From SIAJ01 sp036266155 (lineage in GTDB: Bacteria; Planctomycetota; Planctomycetia; Gemmatales; Gemmataceae), in contig DATANR010000206.1 of the NCBI GenBank assembly GCA_036266155.1, positions 1 to 11,148 of the forward strand: a DNA stretch of 11,148 nt. Direction: 5' to 3'. Under the pieces are notes generated by a model, which had not been told where the DNA came from, made no database searches, and saw nothing but the letters and a program-made list of their open reading frames with translations. Below are positions 6,838 to 11,148 of the stretch, piece by piece. Position numbers and translations under genes: made by a program. The stretch's first letter is position 1; the number at the start of each line of letters is the position of its first letter.

Positions 6838-7611
6838 TCAAATCCCTTCGAAGAGCCGGTACGCCAGATAGCCCAGAAACCCGATGCACAGCGGAATCCC
6901 GTACGGCAGCCGGTCCCAACCCGGCCGACGCGACTGCGACCGGGCCGCCGCGGCTTCCGGGCCGACCGTGGCCAGCACTTTCAGGTCGATGGCAATCTCG
7001 CGGAAGTTGCTCAGGTTCTTGCGGAACTTCCGGCGGAGAACCATCATCACCAGTCCGCACACGCCGCCGACGATGGCGCCGAGACAGAAGGAGTAGATGA
7101 GGATCTCGATCGCGATGGAGTTATCTGTTCCGAAGTATGCCCCGATCCAGGCGCCGAAGCCCATCAGCATCTTCACGTCGCCCTGGCCCATGCCGACGAT
7201 GGCCAGCAGCGGGAACAGCAAGGCAAAGCCGATCGCCGTGCACAACATCGAGATGCCCAATCCACCGACCCCGGCATCGACCGGCACCTGCAGCGAATGC
7301 AAAAGTCCCAGGCCCCAACCGCTGAGAACCAGCGAGAGGGTCAACCAGTTCGGCACCTTGAAGGCCCAGCCATCGATCACCGCGGCCAGCACCATGCCGA
7401 TGCAGACGACGACGATGGGTCCGTAGTTATGCGTGGGAGAGATCGCGGCCCAGATTTGATGAGCGACGAAAGAGGCCAGGATCCACCCCAAAGCAATGAA
7501 GGGGATCCGGGCCATTTGCATCAAGAACGCCCGGTCGATGCCCAGGTCGTCGGGAGCAGGGACATTGGCCGGCGGTGTGTGCATCTGGACGGGCGGCGTT
7601 GCAGTTGACAT
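6838..7611 (-). CDS. cpaA: CpaA/TadV, type IV prepilin peptidase (A24 family)
   Basis: A 257-residue membrane aspartic protease of peptidase family A24 that removes the leader of the Flp prepilin. The two catalytic aspartates are visible: D80 in AAVIDGWAFKVPN (77-88) and D145 in the GxGD motif GMGQGDVKML (140-149). A Pro-rich N-terminal tail (1-25) is followed by hydrophobic segments near 33-50, 64-80, 88-105, 115-140, 150-160, 170-192 and 238-254; the C-terminal LPYGIPLCIGFLGYLAY is typical of CpaA-type enzymes. There is no N-terminal zinc/methylase domain, so it is the short single-domain form. The ATG at 7611 has only a weak GAGG upstream. It follows the pilin gene by 83 bases, the usual order in Tad loci, and precedes cpaB after an unusually long gap. 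Confidence 0.96.
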   Translation of the reverse strand: MSTATPPVQMHTPPANVPAPDDLGIDRAFLMQMARIPFIALGWILASFVAHQIWAAISPTHNYGPIVVVCIGMVLAAVIDGWAFKVPNWLTLSLVLSGWGLGLLHSLQVPVDAGVGGLGISMLCTAIGFALLFPLLAIVGMGQGDVKMLMGFGAWIGAYFGTDNSIAIEILIYSFCLGAIVGGVCGLVMMVLRRKFRKNLSNFREIAIDLKVLATVGPEAAAARSQSRRPGWDRLPYGIPLCIGFLGYLAYRLFEGI

Positions 7612-7669
7612 TCGAGCAAAACCTCACCAGGGGCGACAAGGGGGTCGCGCTGCACGTCTCGCGACGTCC

Positions 7670-7707
7670 AGCCGGTGGCTCGCTCCGTCAGTCGTCAGCT
7701 ACCGGCT
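7670..7707 (-). terminator. Hairpin overlapping the end of the pilin gene (attenuator or processing site)
   Basis: AGCCGGTGGC (7670-7679) and GCTACCGGCT (7698-7707) pair over ten positions with one mismatch around an 18-base loop. On the transcript the upstream arm lies in the last pilin codons and the loop contains the stop. No T-run follows, so it is more likely a stability or partial-termination element that keeps pilin mRNA more abundant than the downstream genes. That role is inference. Confidence 0.4.
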
Positions 7708-7877
7708 GTGGTCAAGGAGACGTTCCCGAACGTGCTGTTCGAGTTCGATCCCAGCGTCGTGACGGCGGCGATGCACACCACGATGATCAAAGCCAGCATG
7801 ACGGCGTACTCGACGGCCGTCGGGCCGTCGTCCTTCTTCAGGAAGCGAACCGTTCTCTTCACCCAATTCCGGTACAT
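7695..7877 (-). CDS. flp: Flp-type pilin (class IVb prepilin)
   Basis: A 60-residue prepilin, the major subunit expected for the Tad pilus. I chose the ATG at 7877 although the frame stays open to 8063: it has GGAAGGAG (7883-7890) five bases upstream and gives a proper Flp precursor. The leader MYRNWVKRTVRFLKKDDG is basic. Processing is predicted after G18, leaving P19-T-A-V-E23-Y24, with the Glu at +5 and the Flp-motif Tyr after it. A hydrophobic helix (26-42, YAVMLALIIVVCIAAVTTLG) follows, and then a short Ser/Asn/Gly-rich tail to residue 60. The mature protein would be about 42 residues, within the small Flp range. It heads the minus-strand Tad operon with cpaA next. A single pilin gene is seen in this window. 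Confidence 0.95.
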   Translation of the reverse strand: MYRNWVKRTVRFLKKDDGPTAVEYAVMLALIIVVCIAAVTTLGSNSNSTFGNVSLTTAGS

Positions 7878-7904
7878 GCGCGCTCCTTCCGCGGGGCAGT
7901 CGCA

Positions 7905-7922
7905 GGTCGGACCAAGCCGACC
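7905..7922 (-). promoter_or_regulatory. Small perfect hairpin in the pilin leader
   Basis: GGTCGG (7905-7910) and CCGACC (7917-7922) form a 6-bp stem around a 6-base loop, about 28 bases before the pilin ATG and just upstream of its GGAAGGAG ribosome binding site. It may stabilise the 5' end of the pilin mRNA. The position of the transcription start is unknown. Confidence 0.35.
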
Positions 7923-8006
7923 CAACGCTCTAGGCGAACACCCGTCGAACAGGAGGGCCGATCCGCGGGTTGCCCCAACGATCGGCACGGCGGATGAACC
8001 AGTCGT

Positions 8007-8042
8007 GGGCATGTCCGCCGAGGGAGGCTTTGGACATGGCCC
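8007..8042. repeat. Inverted repeat upstream of the pilin gene
   Basis: GGGCATGTCC (8007-8016) pairs with GGACATGGCCC (8032-8042) over ten base pairs with one bulged G, around a 15-base loop. It lies 130-165 bases ahead of the pilin start. It could be an operator or leader structure. No convincing minus-strand -10/-35 pair was found near it. Confidence 0.35.
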
Positions 8043-8981
8043 GAATTTTTTTGGGGCCGCCAACGTGGCGGGCAGTTACGCCAGAAACGTAGGTCGTGGA
8101 ACCGGCCAGTCAAACCGTCGGCATCTTGAATCGCCAAAGTTCGGGCAAAATCGGCGAGTTCGGCACAATCGTCAGAAGTGGAATTTTCAGCCAGGATTAC
8201 CGCTTTGAGGTGAGGGCTGAGTGTCTAACGCATCCACCGAATGCGGTACATGTTCAACATTCGACCAGAACGAGTGCTTTGTAATGAAACAGTTCGGCGC
8301 ACGGCGAATTCGTTTCACCCAGAATTGAGAGATGGCCAACACACACACTGGGGTTGACCATCTCTGCCTGCGATTTCGCGCTCATCCCAAAGCCCCCAAA
8401 GGAGATGGGTTGAAAATGCGGAGTTTCAATTCTAGTGCCAGAAGCCCTCTGAAAGCCGCGCCAACTGGGAACGTTGTTGCTGTGGAACTCACGTTGCTGC
8501 CGTGCAGTAGACCGTTCGGCAGTTTCCTTGCCAAGCGCAGAACGAGTGAATGTCGATGGTGCTTTGAGTGCTCGTGCAATTGAATAGGTTGAATAGGCCA
8601 CCCAGTCGCCCCAATTTAGTTCGTCGGCAATACCGATGAAAAAGCAAGCCACGACACGGCCCGACTCGCCAGACAATCGACTTTAAGCGTGCGGTTCATT
8701 TGTCGGAGAAACTCGGCGCCAGCTGGATGGCTCGGTTCTGTCAGCTGAATCTTGTCGGTCTGGGTGATCAGAAAAGGATGATCGCTGAGGACTGTTGATC
8801 TGGCGCTTTTACTCAAGTTTGTGCTGGACAAAACTGTAGCTTCCGGGGAGAATTGTGCGAAGATACTATGGTTGGTTTCGCGGAACTCATGTACCGGTGC
8901 CGGTGTCGAATACATGAAGAAGTGATGGGTTAGGCGAAACAGGTTGCGGAAAAAACCGAGAAGTTCGGGTTGCCCGGGGGG
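8043..8981. other. Gene-poor, lower-GC region between the two divergent transcription units
   Basis: Roughly 0.9 kb with no gene I can support. Several frames are open (for example a minus-strand frame from 8676 to 8254 and a plus-strand one from 8332 to 8583), but none has a ribosome binding site, recognisable domain or the GC-rich third positions of the flanking genes. The sequence is visibly less GC-rich than the coding parts. It contains a long hairpin (8328-8365), a tandem 9-base repeat TTGAATAGG (8580-8588, 8589-8597) and two CAGCTG sites (8720-8725, 8742-8747). It may be a decayed gene, a spacer, or hold an untranslated RNA. Confidence 0.5.
8328..8365 (-). repeat. Long imperfect inverted repeat, fully paired only as minus-strand RNA
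   Basis: AGAGATGGCCAA (8328-8339) faces TTGACCATCTCT (8354-8365) around a 14-base loop. On plus-strand RNA one position is a C-A mismatch; on minus-strand RNA the same position is a G-U pair, so all twelve positions pair. That favours transcription from the minus strand if it is an RNA structure. No T-run follows, so a simple terminator is unlikely. Confidence 0.4.
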
Positions 8982-9011
8982 TTGACACCGCTTATTTGTA
9001 ACAATTAAGAC
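8982..9011 (+). promoter_or_regulatory. Candidate housekeeping promoter for the DUF1559 gene
   Basis: A perfect -35 hexamer TTGACA (8982-8987) is followed at 18 bases by TAAGAC (9006-9011), a weak -10 (three of six positions); TTAAGA at 17 bases is an alternative. Transcription would begin near 9018 and give a leader of about 155 bases. The -35 is convincing, the -10 is not. Confidence 0.4.
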
Positions 9012-9013
9012 TA

Positions 9014-9107
9014 CGTGAAGGTGTCTCGTTCCTCTTTCCACCTCACGGCAGTCTGCCTTCTTCCGTCGGTGAACGACGCTTCACCGGATTTGTTGGCTCG
9101 GCTCTTC
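9014..9107 (+). promoter_or_regulatory. Structured leader of the DUF1559 gene with mutually exclusive hairpins
   Basis: Between the candidate promoter and a terminator-like hairpin lie several foldable segments. CGTGAAGGTG (9014-9023) pairs with CACCTCACG (9039-9047) with one bulge. CGGTGAA (9067-9073) pairs exactly with TTCACCG (9080-9086), while the overlapping CGTCG (9064-9068) pairs with CGACG (9074-9078), so these last two cannot form together. The layout is that of an attenuated leader; no known riboswitch class is recognised. Confidence 0.35.
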
Positions 9108-9142
9108 GCGATCGCTCTGAGGAGCATCGCCTCGTTTTTTTT
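9108..9142 (+). terminator. Intrinsic-terminator-like hairpin inside the DUF1559 leader
   Basis: GCGAT-C-GCTC (9108-9117) pairs with GAGCATCGC (9122-9130) over nine base pairs with one bulged C and a TGAG loop. Four bases later come eight consecutive T (9135-9142). A shorter competing stem, GAGG (9119-9122) with CCTC (9130-9133), sits even closer to the T-run. It lies about 20 bases before the ribosome binding site, so it would stop transcription before the gene unless relieved. Confidence 0.5.
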
Positions 9143-9172
9143 ATCGTGTCTTGTTCTGCGAGGAGACCACTG

Positions 9173-10132
9173 ATGTACGTGTCGACGCAGCTACCCGCCC
9201 GTGGGCGACCGCGATTCGCGTTCACCCTGATCGAACTGCTCGTGGTGATCGCGATCATCGCGATTCTGATCGGCCTGCTCTTGCCAGCCGTCCAGAAGAT
9301 CCGCGAAGCCGCCAACCGGATGAAGTGCACCAACAACATGAAGCAAATGGGGTTGGCGCTGCACAACTATCACGACGTTTACGAGAAGTTCCCGCTGGCC
9401 CGTGCAATCTACAACGGTCCGGGCTACACCACCAACCCGTATTTCGGCGGCTACACGACGGGGGCCTACATCTACGTGCCCGCGAGCTACGACACGGTTG
9501 GCGGCTGGATTTATCGAATCCTGCCGTTCATGGAGCAGGACAATGTCGCCACCAAGATGAACAACGCCCCGAACACGACGGTGTGGTGGACCGAATGGGC
9601 CAACATCAACAACACCGACCTGAAGTTCATCCACTGCCCCTCGGATAATCGCACCAAGTACGGCACGACCAACGTGCTGACCAGCTACATGGGCGTTACC
9701 GGCAACGACGAGCGTGAAGGCAGCGACGGCACGAACGGCATGTTCGCCGTTCAGCACTGGTGGGGTTTCCAGCCGCCGATTCCGATTCGCATGGCGAGCG
9801 TAACCGACGGCCTGAGCAACACGTTGATGGTCGGCGAGCGGCCGCCGGCGTCGGACATGTACTGGGGCTGGTGGATGTACTCGGACTCGGACAACATCTT
9901 GGCGCATCCGAACCGTGAAACCTACACGGTCAGCGGCTGCAGCGGCAACGAGTACTTCCGCAACGACAAGATCAGCAATTCCAAGTCGGCTTGCCACTTC
10001 TGGAGCGTGCATCCGAACGGCGGCAACTGGTTGCTGGGTGACGGGTCGGTCCGGTTCTTCAATTACTCGGCGGCGACGACCACTCTGGTCGACATGGCCA
10101 GCATGAACGGCGGCGAAGTCGTCCGCAACTAG
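9173..10132 (+). CDS. DUF1559 (SBP_bac_10) pseudopilin-like protein
   Basis: A 319-residue DUF1559 protein, a family found in large numbers in planctomycetes and usually of unknown function. I chose the ATG at 9173 because AGGAG (9161-9165) lies seven bases upstream. The N-terminus is a type IV pilin/pseudopilin leader: ARGRPRFA followed by FTLIELLVVIAIIAILIGLLLPAV (17-40), with Glu at +5 (E21). The residue before the cut is Ala16 rather than the usual Gly. A KIREAANRMKCTNNMKQMGLALHNYHD segment (42-68) follows, typical of the family. Near the C-terminus HPNGGNWLLGDGSVRFF matches the closing DUF1559 motif. The protein is probably anchored in a membrane with the body outside the cytoplasm. A strong terminator follows, and two lipoprotein genes lie downstream. 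Its substrate or partner cannot be told from the sequence. Confidence 0.95.
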   Translation: MYVSTQLPARGRPRFAFTLIELLVVIAIIAILIGLLLPAVQKIREAANRMKCTNNMKQMGLALHNYHDVYEKFPLARAIYNGPGYTTNPYFGGYTTGAYIYVPASYDTVGGWIYRILPFMEQDNVATKMNNAPNTTVWWTEWANINNTDLKFIHCPSDNRTKYGTTNVLTSYMGVTGNDEREGSDGTNGMFAVQHWWGFQPPIPIRMASVTDGLSNTLMVGERPPASDMYWGWWMYSDSDNILAHPNRETYTVSGCSGNEYFRNDKISNSKSACHFWSVHPNGGNWLLGDGSVRFFNYSAATTTLVDMASMNGGEVVRN

Positions 10133-10142
10133 TGCGCTCTGC

Positions 10143-10170
10143 AGGGCCGCCCGTCAAGACGGGCGGCCCT
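10143..10170 (+). terminator. Terminator hairpin after the DUF1559 gene
   Basis: AGGGCCGCCCGT (10143-10154) and ACGGGCGGCCCT (10159-10170) form a perfect 12-bp GC-rich stem with a CAAG loop, ten bases after the stop codon. The downstream stretch is only weakly T-rich, so termination may be partial and some transcripts may reach the next gene. Confidence 0.75.
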
Positions 10171-10215
10171 CCCTGTCTCAATTACAACTATCAACTACCC
10201 TCGGGCGCTTTCACC

Positions 10216-10671
10216 ATGCTCCGACACATATCGATCCGTTTATTTGTTGGGACAGCCCTGCTGGCGCTGGTCGCAGGATGCAACTCGCAGACGAGCGTGT
10301 CGGGAAAGGTGACCTACAAAGGCACACCAGTCTCGACGGGCAGCGTCACGTTAGTGGCCAGCAACGGCCAGGTGTACACCGGCAATTTGAATTCGGACGG
10401 CACCTTTCAAATCTCCGACGTGCCCACGGGCGAAGTGCAAATCGGCATCGTGGGCGCCAATCCGGGCAGTGGGAACAAGCCGCCACCCGCCCGCGGCGGA
10501 CGTGGGCCCGCGGGTGTCGGTCGCGGCGGCGGCGAGGGCAACCCGGAAGGCCGCGGGGCTGCCGAGCAGGGCACGGGACCAGTGATACCCGCTCAATACG
10601 GCGATCCGCGGACCTCAGGACTCACTGGCAAAGTGAAGGCCGGCGAGCCGTTGAACATTGATTTGAACTGA
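10216..10671 (+). CDS. Lipoprotein with carboxypeptidase-regulatory-like (transthyretin-like) domain
   Basis: A 151-residue predicted lipoprotein. The ATG at 10216 opens a signal peptide with lipobox LVAGC, lipidated Cys at 22. Upstream in-frame codons would add 28 residues that spoil the signal, so they are left out; no clear Shine-Dalgarno is seen. Residues 28-82 (VSGKVTYKGTPVSTGSVTLV to GEVQIGIVGANP) show the beta-sandwich pattern of carboxypeptidase-regulatory-like domains, including the DGTF and VPTG turns. A Gly/Pro/Arg-rich linker follows (about 84-122). The end, IPAQYGDPRTSGLTGKVKAGEPLNIDLN, closes the fold as in many planctomycete paralogues. Such genes are commonly found just downstream of DUF1559 genes, as here. 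The function is unknown; a role at the cell surface or with the DUF1559 product is inference. A hairpin with a T-run follows. Confidence 0.9.
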   Translation: MLRHISIRLFVGTALLALVAGCNSQTSVSGKVTYKGTPVSTGSVTLVASNGQVYTGNLNSDGTFQISDVPTGEVQIGIVGANPGSGNKPPPARGGRGPAGVGRGGGEGNPEGRGAAEQGTGPVIPAQYGDPRTSGLTGKVKAGEPLNIDLN

Positions 10672-10689
10672 GAGACGATCCGTTGACCA

Positions 10690-10738
10690 CTCCCCAGGCG
10701 TTTTGCATTTTTTGCATCGGTTTGGGGAGATTCTTTTT
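10690..10738 (+). terminator. Terminator after the lipoprotein gene
   Basis: CTCCCCA (10690-10696) and TGGGGAG (10723-10729) form a 7-bp stem. The long loop can form an inner TGCA/TGCA stem (10704-10707 with 10713-10716). TTCTTTTT (10731-10738) follows directly, as in an intrinsic terminator. The T-run overlaps the -35 of a candidate promoter for the next gene. Confidence 0.6.
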
Positions 10739-10766
10739 GACTTGACCCTATACCTCTCCATATCCT
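10737..10766 (+). promoter_or_regulatory. Candidate promoter of the small lipoprotein gene
   Basis: TTGACT (10737-10742) is followed after 18 bases by TATCCT (10761-10766), a moderate match to a housekeeping promoter. It lies about 60 bases ahead of the ATG at 10824 and directly after a terminator, which fits a separate transcription unit. Confidence 0.4.
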
Positions 10767-10774
10767 CCCCCAAT

Positions 10775-10795
10775 CGGTCGGAAGCCCTCCGATCG
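10775..10795 (+). promoter_or_regulatory. Leader hairpin before the small lipoprotein gene
   Basis: CGGTCGGA (10775-10782) pairs with TCCGATCG (10788-10795) over eight positions, one of them G-U, around a 5-base loop. It sits between the candidate promoter and the GGAG ribosome binding site and may protect the 5' end of the mRNA. Confidence 0.3.
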
Positions 10796-10823
10796 GCTAT
10801 CACCCCTGCACCTTGGAGAACGA

Positions 10824-10961
10824 ATGCGCCGGATCCTGTGCCTTGTGGCTCTTCTTGGGGCCGCTACGATGTTCACTGGTTGTGATGACAAGCCGAAGAC
10901 CACGGCGGCCACGAGCAGCAGCAGTGCTGGCGGAGCCGCGACGACGACCGTGGTTAAGTAA
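10824..10961 (+). CDS. Small lipoprotein, 45 residues
   Basis: A short gene with good support: an ATG with GGAG (10815-10818) five bases upstream, a proper stop, and a strong terminator 24 bases later. The product opens with MRRILCLVALLGAATMFTGC, a classic lipoprotein signal peptide with the lipidated Cys at residue 20. Only 25 residues remain after processing: DDKPKTTAAT, a Ser run and an Ala/Gly/Thr-rich tail ending TTTVVK. This is low-complexity and probably unstructured. Such tiny lipoproteins are recurrent in planctomycete genomes but I know no function. It could tether to the membrane or be a vestige of a longer lipoprotein. It follows the larger lipoprotein and the DUF1559 gene, but has its own candidate promoter, so co-function is only suggested by position. 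Confidence 0.8.
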   Translation: MRRILCLVALLGAATMFTGCDDKPKTTAATSSSSAGGAATTTVVK

Positions 10962-10984
10962 CCCCGAGACTGAATCAACCTGAT

Positions 10985-11022
10985 AGCGAGCCCGGCCCAT
11001 TTGGCCGGGCTCGCTGCATTTT
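10985..11022 (+). terminator. Strong intrinsic terminator after the small lipoprotein gene
   Basis: AGCGAGCCCGGCC (10985-10997) and GGCCGGGCTCGCT (11003-11015) form a perfect 13-bp stem with a CATTT loop, followed after GCA by four T. It closes the plus-strand group. Confidence 0.85.
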
Positions 11023-11148
11023 CACTTCCCTTCCCACCTGCACATTCCGGTCCTTTTTCCCCGTTCCCGCGCATATTCCCTTCGCGCGGCCGATTTTCCT
11101 CAACCCCACCTACCAGGAGCAGGAGCTGACGCAGCCCGAGGTGGCGCT
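11023..11148. other. Right edge, no supported gene
   Basis: These bases are pyrimidine-rich at first, then GC-rich. From about 11089 one plus-strand frame reads IFLNPTYQEQELTQPEVA to the edge and looks like coding sequence, but no start codon or ribosome binding site is visible. The part of a gene cannot be told from chance here. Confidence 0.3.

Noticed and set aside
6772..7608. Open plus-strand frame of 278 codons opposite cpaA
   Set aside because: Antisense shadow of the prepilin peptidase, whose catalytic motifs are intact.
8085..8113. TTGACT on the minus strand as -35 of a pilin promoter
   Set aside because: The bases 16-17 positions downstream (TACGTT or ACGTTT) match a -10 poorly, and no sigma-54-type GG-N10-GC pair was found either. 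The pilin promoter remains unlocated.
8254..8676. Minus-strand frame of 140 codons in the gene-poor region
   Set aside because: No ribosome binding site, no domain, and third-position composition unlike neighbouring genes. Kept only as a possible remnant in the findings.
9191..10012. Open minus-strand frame of 273 codons opposite the DUF1559 gene
   Set aside because: Antisense shadow; the DUF1559 motifs are clear on the plus strand.
11089..11148. Start of a plus-strand gene at the right edge
   Set aside because: The frame reads like protein but no start codon or ribosome binding site is visible and only about 20 codons are available.

Overview
The window looks like chromosomal DNA from a planctomycete, probably a relative of the Gemmataceae. 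The evidence is a DUF1559 protein with a near-canonical pseudopilin N-terminus, a lipoprotein with a carboxypeptidase-regulatory-like fold next to it, a secretin with a long C-terminal extension, and GC-rich coding sequence. This assignment is inferred from gene types; no species can be named.

Left two thirds (1-7877, all on the minus strand, transcribed right to left) is a tight adherence (Tad/Flp) type IVc pilus locus. In transcription order it holds the Flp pilin (7877-7695), the prepilin peptidase CpaA (7611-6838), the periplasmic assembly protein CpaB (6421-5219), the outer-membrane secretin CpaC (5087-3354), the ParA/MinD-like localisation protein CpaE (3254-2046), the assembly ATPase CpaF (1958-588) and the inner-membrane platform protein TadB (from 493, cut by the left edge). 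Together they would process the pilin, build the envelope channel, power assembly and place the machine in the cell. No CpaD-type secretin partner and no TadC lie inside the window; TadC would be expected just beyond the left edge.

The three junctions cpaC/cpaE, cpaE/cpaF and cpaF/tadB each carry an intergenic element built almost wholly from imperfect 7-base units. Each has a run of units, a short core, then units of the complementary sense. The heptamer differs at each junction but the layout is the same. Other gaps hold hairpins: after the pilin, in its leader, before cpaB, and between cpaB and cpaC.

The middle (about 7878-8981) is gene-poor, of visibly lower GC, and separates the minus-strand Tad operon from a plus-strand group. 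That group starts with a promoter-like pair and a roughly 160-base leader containing a terminator-like hairpin followed by eight T. It continues with the DUF1559 gene (9173-10132), a 151-residue lipoprotein (10216-10671) and a 45-residue lipoprotein (10824-10961), each followed by a clear hairpin terminator candidate. The last 125 bases show no supportable gene.
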